Origin: Candidatus Midichloria sp.
GTDB lineage: Bacteria > Pseudomonadota > Alphaproteobacteria > Rickettsiales > Midichloriaceae
Length of the DNA: 64,000 nt
Direction: 5' to 3'
NCBI GenBank assembly: GCA_030060845.1
Contig: CP094379.1
Span: forward strand, 689,737-753,736
Of this stretch, positions 26,826 to 36,374 are shown piece by piece. The notes under the pieces are model-generated. The model saw only the letters and a list, made by a program, of their open reading frames with translations. It searched no databases and had not been told where the DNA came from. Position 1 is the first letter of the stretch; each line of letters starts with the position of its first letter. Made by a program: the position numbers and the translations under genes.

Positions 26826-28643
26826 ATGAGCATTAAACTTCTTTCAGAAAAAGCTATTAATCGAATTGCTGCTGGCGAAGTTATTGAAAGACCGGTTTCC
26901 GTTGTTAAAGAGTTAATTGAAAATGCAATTGATGCAGGTGCTACAGTAATTGATATAATATTTATAAGAGGCGGCAGAACACTAATTTCTGTTGCTGATA
27001 ACGGTTGCGGCATCCCAAAAGAAGAACTCAAACTTGCATTACAGCGGCATACAACTTCAAAAATCCAGGAAGATAATTTAGATAAAATAGAGTTTTTTGG
27101 CTTTAGAGGAGAAGCATTGTCTTCAATTGCTGCAGTTGGTTTAATGGCAATCGTAAGCCGAACTCCCTCAAGCGATATAGCTTGGAAAGTTGAGTCCTTA
27201 AATAAAAATTATGGTAAGGTAGAGCTAAGTATTGCAAAACGGAATGTGGGCACAACCGTTGAATTAGGAGATATCTTTTGTTTTATACCAAATCGTATAA
27301 AATTTTTAAAATCAGAATCTGCAGAAAATGCTGCATGCCTTGATTTAGTTAAAAGATTTGCAGTTTGTTTCCCTAAGATCCAATTCCAATTAACCATTAA
27401 TGATAAAATAGTTTTAACTTCAAATTCTTTAAAAGCAGAACTGAATCTTAATAATCTCTTAGGAGAAGATTTTAGTGAAAATACCATAAGCTTTACTCAT
27501 AAAAGCTCAGGTATAACTTTAAGCGGTTATATAGGACTACCAACATTTAATCATCCAACTTCAATACGCCAATATTACTTTGTCAACAATAGAGTAGTAA
27601 AAGATAAATTACTAAGCATTGCTGTAAAAATTGCCTATGCAGATCTAGTACCATATGGAAGATATCCAGCTTTAATATTATTTGTTGACTGCCCAACTTA
27701 TCATGTCGATGTAAATGTCCACCCGACTAAATCTGAGGTGAGGTTTGCTGATGAGCAATTAATTAAGAAAACTGTTATTGATACAATTCGCTCCCATATT
27801 AGCTCTAATAAAGGCAAACAAGCCACTAATATCTTTAATGATCAAGTTATCAGAATTATTGAAAAAAATCAGCCTAATCAATTTAGCAGGCTTTCCCTAA
27901 GTAAAATTCCTGAAAGGCACCAGTTTAATGAGAAACAATTCCCTATTGCTTTTAAACATTTTGAAGAAGATAGCATAATACTTGATAGCATACCAAAACC
28001 TCAACTGAAAGAAGTGATAAAAGAAAAGTTAACTATAAATAAAGAAGATACAGAAGTTATAGATTTTTTAGGCTACGCAGTTTCACAGATCGACAATACT
28101 TATATAGTTTCCTTAACTCAAAATAATGAAGTTATAATCACTGATCAACATGCAGCTCATGAAAGAGTTGTTTTAGAAGAAATGAAAAAGCAGGTTATAG
28201 AGCATAATACTGAAGTACAAAATTTATTGGTTCCAGAAATATTAAGTTATGATAAAGCTTTAGTTGATTTGTTAATTTCTAAAAAAGGTGAGCTTAAAAA
28301 TTTTGGTATTACAATCAAAAGACATGGAATAACTCAGATTTCAGTACTAGCAATCCCAGCATTAATGCAAGAACTGAACCTAAAAGACCTATTTGATGTT
28401 ATTCTAAAAGATATACAAGAATTAAATGAGATAAATAATATTAATTTATTTATTAATCACGCTTATGGCAATATTGCTTGTAAAAATAGCATCAAAGCCA
28501 ACAGAAAGCTTTCCATAGAGGAGATGAACGCGCTTTTAAGGAAAATGGAAAAAACTCCTTTTATCGAACAATGCAACCATGGTCGTCCAACTTATATAAA
28601 GATTAGCGCTCAGGACTTAAGTAAGTTTTTTGAACGTCGTTAA
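26826..28643 (+). CDS. mutL: DNA mismatch repair protein MutL
   Basis: ATPase linking mismatch recognition to strand removal. The ATG at 26826 gives the family start MSIKLLSEKAINRIAAGEVI; an in-frame GTG nine bases earlier is less likely. GHKL motifs are ENAIDAGAT, DNGCGIPKEE and GFRGEALSSI. The C-terminal half contains DQHAAHERVVLEE, fitting the DQHA(x)2E(x)4E endonuclease motif of nicking MutL proteins, and ends with CNHGRPTYIKIS. The full 605-residue protein argues that mismatch repair persists despite the heavy gene decay around it. Confidence 0.96.
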   Translation: MSIKLLSEKAINRIAAGEVIERPVSVVKELIENAIDAGATVIDIIFIRGGRTLISVADNGCGIPKEELKLALQRHTTSKIQEDNLDKIEFFGFRGEALSSIAAVGLMAIVSRTPSSDIAWKVESLNKNYGKVELSIAKRNVGTTVELGDIFCFIPNRIKFLKSESAENAACLDLVKRFAVCFPKIQFQLTINDKIVLTSNSLKAELNLNNLLGEDFSENTISFTHKSSGITLSGYIGLPTFNHPTSIRQYYFVNNRVVKDKLLSIAVKIAYADLVPYGRYPALILFVDCPTYHVDVNVHPTKSEVRFADEQLIKKTVIDTIRSHISSNKGKQATNIFNDQVIRIIEKNQPNQFSRLSLSKIPERHQFNEKQFPIAFKHFEEDSIILDSIPKPQLKEVIKEKLTINKEDTEVIDFLGYAVSQIDNTYIVSLTQNNEVIITDQHAAHERVVLEEMKKQVIEHNTEVQNLLVPEILSYDKALVDLLISKKGELKNFGITIKRHGITQISVLAIPALMQELNLKDLFDVILKDIQELNEINNINLFINHAYGNIACKNSIKANRKLSIEEMNALLRKMEKTPFIEQCNHGRPTYIKISAQDLSKFFERR

Positions 28644-28665
28644 ATTCATTACCATATAAACAGCA

Positions 28666-29160
28666 GTTATAGCAATTGATTACGCATTGCAAAAATGCCA
28701 AATCTTTTGATAATGGAGTACATAAAGATTAGGTAGTTGATGAGATAAAGCAATAAATCCAAAGAAAGTAGTATTAAGTTTATCAAATCGCATAGCTAGT
28801 CTACAGTTTTCTTTAACTTTACCAAATAAATTCTCTATTCTATGCCTCCATTTATAAGTGGTCTTATCAAATCTAAAATTCACTCTTCTATTCCTTTTAT
28901 TAGGTATCTCAGACTCAATGTCATTATCTTTAACCACTTCGTACTTTTATCCGTACCATACGTACCATAGCCTTTATTTCCATCTTTTAAACCTGGTATA
29001 TATGCTTAGCATCTTTAGTATTGCACAAAAACATTTTTTTGACTAATTTTTGGAGGCCTGCCTACAATGGGCGTCATATGCTTTTCTATTATTGGTAATA
29101 TCTCTTTGTTAAATAGATCCTCTGGTATTTGATGTAGAAAATCTGACATTTTTTCCTTTT
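28666..29160 (-). mobile_element. IS5-family transposase fragment B (both ends, centre deleted)
   Basis: Minus-strand remains of the same transposase as the fragments at 10.4 and 63.1 kb. The N-terminal end is readable from about 29,150 (MSDFLHQIPEDLFNKEILPI, then GRPPKIS). After a large internal deletion the C-terminal catalytic part follows at 28,680-28,937: KRNRRVNFRF, YKWRHRIENLFGKVKENCRL and AMRFDKLNTTFFGFIAL. That includes the catalytic glutamate in RHRIENLFGK. The element contains stops and cannot be active. Confidence 0.8.
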
Positions 29161-29289
29161 TAAATGATCAATATATCACCATCCTTTCTTGGTTTAACTT
29201 TGTTTGTAACAGTTCCTAGTTTTGCTTGCATAATTTTCCTTCAAAAGAACATGAATAGCCTTTATTAAAGTTTGTCACTTTTTACACAG

Positions 29290-30080
29290 CACAACAACAT
29301 TGTTTTCTCACTCTCTACAACCACTTTTTCATCTGCTTACCAACTATTGCTATTTCTCCTTAAGTATAATAGGAAAATCTCTCCAAAGCAAAATTATATA
29401 GTTCATAACCAATATCTCTAGTTTTATGGATAGCATACGTGTTACATAATTCCAGAGAGAAGCCGCAACATATGATGATAAGAAAAATACAGTAAGAAAG
29501 TAATAAGACCCCAGTTGCCTTCTCCTATTATGGTATCAATCAAACCTGCAGTCCCAACATATGTAATACCATATGTGATAGTTTGGCCTATAACTAAGTA
29601 ATAGTCAACTTCTTTCAATTGTTCTGGAGCACTCTCAGTAAAATGCTCACTAGCTTCAGTATAATTAGCTCTCTAATTGTTTGCCACCATTATATACAAT
29701 CTCTAATGGTGGCTTTATTGTGTTGTAACCTACTACCTAGTAAATTCTTCGATATATCCTCCGACTCCTAATGCATAAGCCATCAGTGATATAACTAAAG
29801 CTGTTTCCACTATGGTACTAACGTTAATTCCAGAGGATGTATATTATTGCTGTGCTCTTTGTGGGCCTTTTGGTTTTTCATCACCTAATATGAACCCTAT
29901 CCATCCCGTAAATATTATAACTTTTACAACAATGGAGCCAATTTTTTTAAAATTTTTTTGAAAGATGTTATTAATTTGTTGCCAAAGTTGATTGTGGTTC
30001 CTCCGCAGGATTATTGACGCTTTGAAATGGTGATTTTAAGAGACTATAGAGAGCTCTCCCTATACTTTCTACCAGTTGAT
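29290..30080 (-). pseudogene. Unidentified membrane-protein remnant
   Basis: No intact gene. Reading the minus strand across frames gives a series of protein-like pieces: LVESIGRALYSLLKSPFQSV, KIGSIVVKVIIFTGWIGFIL, STIVETALVISLMAYALGVG, HFTESAPEQLKEVDYYLVIG and TYVGTAGLIDTIIGEGNWGL. They suggest a multi-pass membrane protein, but I do not recognise the family. It sits downstream of the dead flg cluster and could have been part of it or an unrelated neighbour. Confidence 0.35.
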
Positions 30081-30084
30081 TTTC

Positions 30085-30238
30085 ATTATTTTATAAATTG
30101 ATCATGAATCTGATGAGTCATATCAACTTCATTAAGTTCTGGCTTACAACCAAGATTCTTGAACCTCTCATTAAAATAGCTACAGTCAGTAAGCGTAATA
30201 CAAGCTGAAATGCATAATATATATTTCATCCTTGTCAT
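30085..30238 (-). pseudogene. flgH: Flagellar L-ring lipoprotein FlgH N-terminal remnant
   Basis: The ATG at 30238 overlaps the flgA stop (ATGA). It encodes a lipoprotein-like signal (MKYILCISACITLTDCSYF) followed by NERFKNLGCKPELNEVD, the pattern of alphaproteobacterial FlgH starts (C…RL…IG.PP.LS.I). The frame stops after about 50 codons and the rest of FlgH is missing. Identification rests mainly on position after flgF-flgG-flgA, the usual alphaproteobacterial order, plus the short N-terminal match. Confidence 0.5.
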
Positions 30239-30915
30239 CTACCATATACCACAACAACACCAATGGCAACAACTTTACTGTGCAGTATCTCATTATTTAC
30301 GACGTTCTTGATTCGTATCATTTTACCAGCAACTCCAACTTCAGTACTAATGCACGTTGTTTCTATCAATAAATTTTATATATCCTATTACAACAGCTTC
30401 CCCCTTTTTATTAGCTGGGTCATTTCAATGTCATTTTCTTTAATCATTTTACCAGACATAATTCTCCTTTTGGTAACTTTACCAATAAGCTCTTCTTTCT
30501 TTAAAATACAATTATTTTTCACTTGATTAGCTGGAAGTATTGCCATTTATGACATCTTCGAGTAAGAACGGTTCCATTTTTTGCTGGTTGCTGTGCAACA
30601 CCTGAACTTGTACGACTTCATAATATGTGCCACTAAGTACACTTTCTCCATCTTCTGTATTAACCATAGCACTAAAGTTATTATTACCACTTACTAATAC
30701 AGAAATCGCTTCAACATGATCTGTATTATCCATTTTCTTAATCTTATTATCAAATTTAACCAATACAAGCTTCAAAACTTCTTTGCTTTTCTACCTTCAT
30801 GAAAAATCACGCTATCAACTTGATCTGGTTCAACAGCCCTAGAGAAATGCATAATTAGCGGTAAAATCAAAAAGATATAAAACTTAAACAACCTATATGG
30901 TAAATCATACTCTTG
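30235..30915 (-). pseudogene. flgA: Flagellar P-ring chaperone FlgA remnant
   Basis: Fragments in the order of FlgA: a signal-peptide-like start (FYIFLILPLIMHFSRAVE), the central part at 30,527-30,775, and the C-terminal SAF domain. The SAF pieces are ELIGKVTKRRIMSGKMIKEN, DIEMTQLIKRG, VGVAGKMIRIKNVVNNEIL and HSKVVAIGVVVVYGR. The SAF pattern (xGxxxxRxIxxGxxIxxxDI, then V.NxxSxKxVxxxVxxxGxV) is characteristic. Frameshifts near 30,780 and 30,530 and in-frame stops at about 30,400 disable it. Confidence 0.75.
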
Positions 30916-31534
30916 CATCCATTAATCTTTCTTCAGTTTTTGCACTAATTTCAAAAGCTTTAAGGTTATAGTTGTTCCAATGACTACTTTCAGTTAAGCT
31001 TAAAATTGATAAGATCTGATCATTTTACCTCTTTCCCGAACCTCATTATCAATCATAACGCTTGCCATGCTATCTTCTTTAAAATAGTAAAATCGGTAGC
31101 CCCAACAGGTATAACAATTGCTTGCTGTCCAACTTGGTAACCTGTGCCAGCCATTATTATTTTTCCTTCTGAATCCTTTATAAAAATTCACCATTTCTAG
31201 TATATGCAATACTACCATCCTGCTTGGTAATTATAAAAAATCCTTCCCCAGATATTGCTACATTAAAGCCGTTAACTTCTGTTTAAATAATCTCTCCTGA
31301 TGAAAAATCTGAGCTAATGCCGCTTATTGCAGTCTCCATTACCCATCTGCATTAACCATATCTCTTTTTCGTCTTCTCCCAGTCTGCGTTTAGTTCTATA
31401 TGCAAGGTCGTAAAAAAGTTGATTTAAATTTTTTATAACCATTGGTGTTAAGATTAGCTAAGTTATTTGCCATCCTTAATTGTTTGAGAGCTTGCTTGTA
31501 AACCAGTTGCTGCTGTTCTTAGTGCAGTTGCCAT
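30905..31534 (-). pseudogene. flgG: Distal flagellar rod protein FlgG remnant
   Basis: A strong Shine-Dalgarno (GGAGG) precedes the ATG at 31534. The product begins MATALRTAATGLQASSQTIK, then after a frameshift MANNLANLNTNGYKKFKSTF, the unmistakable N-terminal signature of FlgG and other rod/hook proteins. Later pieces include GFNVAISGEGFFIITKQDGS, IAYTRNGEF and, near the end, AFEISAKTEERLMDARV, a degraded form of the C-terminal AYEINSKVIQTADEML helix. Several frameshifts and a central deletion are visible. Confidence 0.85.
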
Positions 31535-31559
31535 AATTTTCCTCCTAATTAATCATTGA

Positions 31560-32273
31560 ATTTACTAAAATTTTATAAGTAGATCTAATATTTTCTCTGT
31601 TAGTATTCATAACCAGGTTATTACTTTCTACTTGTTTATTAGTTTCAGTTAATCTAATAGCCCAAGTATTGGATCAACATCCGAGCCTTCAATCATACCC
31701 TGTACTAATGAGGTCTTTGTCATGTCTACAAGCTCTGGTTCTCCATTAATTATAAAGCCCCATATCTACTTTTTAGCATCACCTTATCTTGGGCAAACTC
31801 AAAAATCCTTATAGTACCAGATTCTTCACCATTTATGAAAATCCTACCATCTTTTAAAACATCAAAATTCGCATACTCTTGCCCTATATTAATTTCTCCT
31901 CCATCAGCATCACTAATACTTCTTCCATTCATATCCTGCAAAATCCTTTCAGAATTTGAAGTAAATTTACCATTCTGAGTAAACTTGCAATTGCCACTGG
32001 AATCAATAACTGCAAAAAACCAGTACCAATTACTGCAAAATCAACCTTATTATTAGTTTGTTGTAAGTTTCCCTGTACATGATTGGTAATACTTTTTACA
32101 TCCACAGGCATACTATTTTCTTTATTGCAATCATAATGTAGCCATTTTTGAAATAAAACATCATCTGCTTTAAAACCAGGAGTTGAAGCATTAGCAGCAT
32201 TATTACTAATAACTTTTAATTTACTGTTTGATGCAGTTTTGCCGGCTAAAGCTGTGTATTTTACATTATTCAT
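31560..32273 (-). pseudogene. flgF: Proximal rod protein FlgF remnant
   Basis: The first part is open from 32273: MNNVKYTALAGKTASNSKLK, then VISNNAANASTPGFKADDVL, the rod-protein N-terminus, followed by VDFAVIGTGFLQL. After a frameshift a second open piece (31,750-31,941) continues with MNGRSISDADGGEINIG, FDVLKDGRIFINGEESGTIR and IFEFAQ. This is the FlgF beta domain (…I.I..DG.I…G…G.I.V..F). The C-terminal helix is broken further downstream. Order flgF-flgG-flgA-flgH is conserved in alphaproteobacteria, confirming the call. Confidence 0.85.
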
Positions 32274-32378
32274 ATAGTATAAAAAATTACTTGTTTAATT
32301 ATTAAGTTATATGACTTAACCAAAAACGCAAACTAATTTTATCTTTCTTCCCTTTAAAGTTGCGATACGAATTGCGAT

Positions 32379-32966
32379 TTAAAATAATTGCCTTAATTTC
32401 AATGCAATAGTTAAGGTCCCATCATCCATATGATCCAACTCAGCTCCCATAGGTATCCCATGAGCTAATCTAGTTACCTTAAGGCCGACTTCCTCAACCA
32501 AGCTTGCAATATAATGCCCTGTGCTTTCCCCTTCTAAAGTCGCATTTGTTGCTATAATCACTTCGCTTATATTACTACTCAGCCTTTTTTTTAATTTACC
32601 TATAGTGAGAGATTCAGGAGTCGTACCATTTATTGCAGATAAAGTACCTCCTAAAACATGATATAAGCCATTATAAAGGTTGCTACGTTCCAAAGCCCAT
32701 AAATCAGACACCCCTTCAACAATGCATATCAAATTTTTATCTCTAGCATTTGAACTACAAATTTCACACGGAGAAATAGAATCCAGATTACTACATATTT
32801 CACAGAACTTCATCTCCTTAGCAGTACTTATTATAGATTCTGATAATTTATGCATTAATTCCTTATTTTGCAGCAGATAAAGAGCAATACGGCGAGCAGA
32901 CTTGTGACCTAATCCAGGCAGTTTGGCTATGATTGATATCAAATTTTGTAAAGAATTCTGTTGCAC
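32379..32966 (-). CDS. recR: Recombination mediator protein RecR
   Basis: DNA-binding ring protein of the RecFOR pathway that loads RecA at gaps, 195 residues. It has the helix-hairpin-helix LIAKLPGLGHKSARRIA, the zinc finger CEICSNLDSISPCEIC, and the Toprim domain from ICIVEGVSDLWALE with the E…DxD-like centre and the Walker-like ATNATLEGESTGHYIA. Length is normal. It lies next to the dead flagellar cluster and divergent from dksA. Confidence 0.95.
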   Translation of the reverse strand: MQQNSLQNLISIIAKLPGLGHKSARRIALYLLQNKELMHKLSESIISTAKEMKFCEICSNLDSISPCEICSSNARDKNLICIVEGVSDLWALERSNLYNGLYHVLGGTLSAINGTTPESLTIGKLKKRLSSNISEVIIATNATLEGESTGHYIASLVEEVGLKVTRLAHGIPMGAELDHMDDGTLTIALKLRQLF

Positions 32967-33053
32967 TACAATATTACCTTTTATTTATTATTTACACCAG
33001 TAGGTGTGCTATAGAATATAGCAAATAAATAGGATATTTAATAAATAATTCAC

Positions 33054-33081
33054 TTGCCTCGTTTTTTTTATAGCATAAAAT
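33054..33081 (+). promoter_or_regulatory. Candidate sigma70-type promoter of dksA
   Basis: TTGCCT at 33054-33059 and TAAAAT at 33076-33081 with a 16-base spacer, about 35 bases before the dksA ATG. AAAGG upstream of the start serves as ribosome-binding site. Judged by eye. Confidence 0.35.
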
Positions 33082-33115
33082 ATCATCATATTTTTTATAA
33101 TAAAGGTAAATAATA

Positions 33116-33541
33116 ATGTACATTACTGAACTCCCTGAAGGCTACGTCCCCTCTGAAACTGAAGAATATATGAGCCCTATGCAGCTCGCTTATTTTAAAA
33201 CTAAACTGCTAGATTGGAAACATAATTTACAAGAAGAATTCGCAGAAGTGGTTAGATTATTACAAGAAAAAAACTGGAATGAGCCTGATATGAACGATAG
33301 AGCAAGCGATGAGGCTGATGTCAGCTTAGAGTTAAGAACTCAAGATAGATATAGAAAATTAATTAGTAAAATTGATGATGCAATTGCTCGTATAGAAGTT
33401 GGAAACTATGGGTATTGCCAAGAAACTAATGAACCAATAGGATTGAAAAGGTTAGAAGCACGCCCAATAGCTACCCTTTCCATTGCTGCTCAAGAAAAAC
33501 ATGAACGTTTTGAGAAAAGCCATAATGAAGATGATTATTAA
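33116..33541 (+). CDS. dksA: RNA polymerase-binding transcription factor DksA
   Basis: Binds the secondary channel of RNA polymerase and, with ppGpp, resets transcription of ribosomal and stress genes. The 141-residue protein has the coiled-coil (YFKTKLLDWKHNLQEEFAEV) with the acidic tip region (NDRASDEADV) and the C-terminal globular part GNYGYCQETNEPIGLKRL followed by EARPIATLSIAAQEKHE. Only the first of the four zinc-ligand cysteines of E. coli DksA is present. This matches the alphaproteobacterial form, which folds with a single cysteine. Confidence 0.93.
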   Translation: MYITELPEGYVPSETEEYMSPMQLAYFKTKLLDWKHNLQEEFAEVVRLLQEKNWNEPDMNDRASDEADVSLELRTQDRYRKLISKIDDAIARIEVGNYGYCQETNEPIGLKRLEARPIATLSIAAQEKHERFEKSHNEDDY

Positions 33542-33648
33542 AAATTAAACATAACAATTTTATAATTAGTATAGTTGCAGTACTGCTAACTCTCATACTA
33601 AAATTAAATATACTAATATTAATATGAATTTGATTTGGTTAACGAAAA

Positions 33649-34000
33649 ATGATTAAATTAGGGCTTTTTCTTGAAAACGGTATTAAAAAAGCAAGAAGCA
33701 TAATAAGAAAAATGAAAAATAATTCTGCCAAGACTTTTAATATATATCGCGCTATGATTCCGATCTAAAAGAAGGTGATCAACAAATTAACAACTTATCA
33801 CATTAGTACCAAGGAATGTGGCTCGATGGTCTTGGACGCACTAATCAACATTAAGAATAAGATAGATAGTACTTTAGGCTTTGGGAGGTCCTGCAATATT
33901 GCTACAAGCATATAGATGGATTACTGATAGTAGAGATGAATCTAAAAAAGAGCTACTTGATTTTCTTGATGGCACTTTTAAGTTATATCGTTGTCATATA
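33649..34000 (+). pseudogene. sdhB: Succinate dehydrogenase iron-sulfur subunit remnant
   Basis: From the ATG at 33649 the pieces [29 protein letters not shown] and [20 protein letters not shown] match the N-terminal domain of SdhB. The sequence then jumps to [20 protein letters not shown] and [13 protein letters not shown] from the second cluster-binding domain. The intervening cysteine-rich loop (RSCREGICGSC in functional SdhB) is deleted and frames shift at least three times. At 34,002 it meets an IS630 fragment, so the 3' end is lost. Confidence 0.85.
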
Positions 34001-34001
34001 T

Positions 34002-34240
34002 GGATAGAACTATTATCTTTGCCTCCATATAACCATAATTTAGATCCAATTGAGTAATTATGGAAATTTATGCATTGTATAGTTACAAATAATAAATTTT
34101 ATGCCAATTTTGAATTATTTGCTAATCCTTTAACAGCAATTCTTTGAAAGTATTCCTAAGGACAGATCTGCTTCTTTAATAAACGATAATTTTTAGCCTA
34201 TTATTCCTAACCATTTTCTTAACTCTTCAAGTTTAAAAAG
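34002..34240 (+). mobile_element. IS630-family right-end fragment
   Basis: Nearly identical at base level to 43,319-43,503. It encodes the last part of an IS630-type (Tc1/mariner-like) transposase: [17 protein letters not shown], stop, LWKFMHCIVTNNKFYANFEL. DPIE corresponds to the catalytic NPIE motif of the DDE domain. Inside this copy about 50 bases are inserted after GTATTCCTAA relative to the other. The shared end is CTCTTCAAGTTTAAAA, probably near the element's right terminus. Confidence 0.75.
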
Positions 34241-34638
34241 TATAAAAGTACCATACCCCATCCCTCATCAATAAGCTTCACAATTATTACGCCATTTCTC
34301 CACTAACGCAGTCAGAAGTATAATGGTGCCACTAATCAGATGCAACATATTTTCATCTATCGAACAAATACAAAGCTCTAATGAAGAAACAGCTTGTAGA
34401 TCAAGAACATATTATAGTGAAGTTTTTAACTTGAGGCCATAGACTCAACCTTTTATATTTTTGAAATATTTAAATCAAAATAAGCCGTTACAGATAGAAT
34501 GAGACAGCAACTTACAATATAATTTTTGGTTTTTTGCCTTATGTAACAGCCTACAGTTTCATTTATTATATATGATTAAGATTCTATTTTGGGTTTCATT
34601 TTTAATATTTTTCTTTAGCCCTGCTTGCCTACCACTCA
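34241..34638. other. Gene-free decayed stretch
   Basis: About 400 bases between the IS630 fragment and the PfkB relic. All frames are interrupted by frequent stops and I recognise no motif on either strand. It probably contains further eroded coding sequence. Confidence 0.4.
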
Positions 34639-34649
34639 TGGTGCGATAA

Positions 34650-35617
34650 GCCAAAGATGTTTTTGTTGTAGGGCAAGCTGTAGTTGATTTTATATATCAA
34701 ATAAATGGTAGAAAAAAGTGGACCAACTTATAAATAATTTTAATATTGAAGAAGGTTATTCCCAACTAGCTAGCAAAGAGTTGATTGAGTACTTATTTAA
34801 TAATTTTACTCTATTAAGCAAAACTGTTAATGATAGCACAAATAACACAGCTGTTAGATTAGTTGATCTTGGAGTAAAAGTTGCTTTTGCAAATATAGCC
34901 TCTACTAATGAGTTAGGGAATTTTATTTAGAAGAAATGAGAAAATATGATCTTAATAATTTTATTTGTGGATCTTCATTAGATAGGACAGGGTGAGTTAA
35001 GATAATAATTCTAAGTAATAGCGAAGTTAATAGTAATAATATCATAAAAGGCATAACGATTGCATATTCTGGCATATAAAATTATCCAAAATATTATGAT
35101 ATGGATAAATCACTGAAAAAGACTATAAAATAGTCTTTGCAGAAGGTTACTTATGGAAAAGTGCCTCTAAGCAAATCAAAAACTGTTTTATGATGCTAAA
35201 CAAAATAATTCATTAACCGTTTTGCATTTGGAAATAAATACGTAGTTAAAAACCATAGGAAAGAATTTTTAGATTTGATAAAAACAGTTGATATAGTTTT
35301 TTCAAATGATGTGCAATTATTTGAATTATACCAAGATAATAATAATCTTGATAAGATTATTTCAAAACTACAAAAGAGTAACAACATAACGGTTAAATGA
35401 TGGGAGCAAAAGGCGCCCATATTATCACTTCCAATGATAAGAAATATATACTAATATCTAAAGTTGGCAACGTAATAGACTGCACTGGCACTAAAGGCCA
35501 ATTTGCTGCTGATTTCTTATATAGTTATATTTATAAACAAATAAAATTGGAAGAGCAGGCCGATTGGGAACCATAAAGGCTTCCCAAATCATACAAAAAG
35601 TTAGTGGGAAATCATAA
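34650..35617 (+). pseudogene. PfkB-family sugar/nucleoside kinase remnant
   Basis: Ordered fragments over several frames follow a ribokinase/adenosine-kinase-like protein. They are VFVVGQAVVDFIYQINGR, then DQLINNFNIEEGYSQLASKE, TNNTAVRLVDLGVKVAFANI, FLDLIKTVDIVFSNDVQLFE, GAKGAHIITSNDKKYILISK and NVIDCTGTKGQFAADFLYSY. The last is a degraded form of the PfkB signature DTxGAGDxFxxGFL, ending QIIQKVSGKS and a stop at 35,615-35,617. Frameshifts and stops near 34,930, 35,000, 35,080 and 35,400 make it non-functional. The original sugar specificity cannot be told. Confidence 0.75.
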
Positions 35618-35618
35618 A

Positions 35619-35951
35619 TTATGTATAAAAAGACTCACCGCAACCGCACTTTCCTTTTTCATTTGGGTTAATGAAGACAAATCCTGATTTTACTCTTTCA
35701 TCCTTGTAGTCTAACTCAGTCCCGACTAAATAAAGGACTGCCTTTGGTGCGATAAATATTACTACATCTTTATCCACCACTTCTTCATCAGCAGGATTTT
35801 TCTCATCAACATATTCGAAAGTGTACGCAAGCCCTGAACAACCACCTTGTTTAACGCCAATTCTAATACCTGCAGTAACTTTGTTTCTTTGCGCTATTAA
35901 TGCTTTAATCCTATTAGCAGCAGTTTTAGTAATAGAAATTATATTCCTCAT
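35619..35951 (-). CDS. iscA: A-type Fe-S carrier IscA
   Basis: Accepts or stores Fe-S clusters and passes them to target enzymes. It has 110 residues with the three conserved cysteines C38 (KQGGCSGLAY), C102 and C104 (GKCGCGESF). Length is normal. It is the last gene of the iscS-iscU-iscA unit, starting three bases after iscU. Its stop codon almost touches the end of the PfkB relic on the other strand. Confidence 0.95.
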   Translation of the reverse strand: MRNIISITKTAANRIKALIAQRNKVTAGIRIGVKQGGCSGLAYTFEYVDEKNPADEEVVDKDVVIFIAPKAVLYLVGTELDYKDERVKSGFVFINPNEKGKCGCGESFYT

Positions 35952-35954
35952 AGT

Positions 35955-36350
35955 TTACTTATTACTTGCTTCCCATTTTTCTTTATAATCACGAATTGCA
36001 CTACTTATTGCATCCTCTGCTAATACCGAACAGTGAATTTTAACCGGAGGTAACGAAAGCTCTTGTGCAATTTCAGAATTTTTTATTGTTGCCGCTTCTG
36101 TAAGAGTTTTTCCCTTTACTCTTTCAGTTGCAAGAGAGCTTGAAGCAATAGCAGAAAGACATCCAAAAGTTTTAAATTTAACATCTTCTATAATTTGCGT
36201 CTTAGGATTAACTTTAATTTGTAGCTTCATTACATCCCCGCAGGACGGAGCCCCAACTAAACCAGTTCCTATATTTTCTTCATCCTTAGCAAAAGAACCA
36301 ACATTTTGCGGATTTTCGTAATGATCTATAACTTTTTTACTGTATGCCAT
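35955..36350 (-). CDS. iscU: Fe-S cluster scaffold IscU
   Basis: Scaffold on which IscS-derived sulfur and iron form a [2Fe-2S] cluster, 131 residues. The cluster ligands are C37 (GAPSCGDVMK), C64 (KTFGCLSAIAS) and C107 (IHCSVLAEDA). The HscA recognition motif LPPVK is intact at residues 100-104, so it should still be a client of the shortened HscA at 25.3 kb. It lies between iscS (32 bases) and iscA (4 bases). Confidence 0.96.
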   Translation of the reverse strand: MAYSKKVIDHYENPQNVGSFAKDEENIGTGLVGAPSCGDVMKLQIKVNPKTQIIEDVKFKTFGCLSAIASSSLATERVKGKTLTEAATIKNSEIAQELSLPPVKIHCSVLAEDAISSAIRDYKEKWEASNK

Positions 36351-36374
36351 AATTTTTACCTCTAAATAACTTTT

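Noticed and set aside
29290..30080. VirB6-type type IV secretion component
   Set aside because: The membrane fragments suggested this at first, but no specific VirB6 signature could be found, so it is left unidentified.
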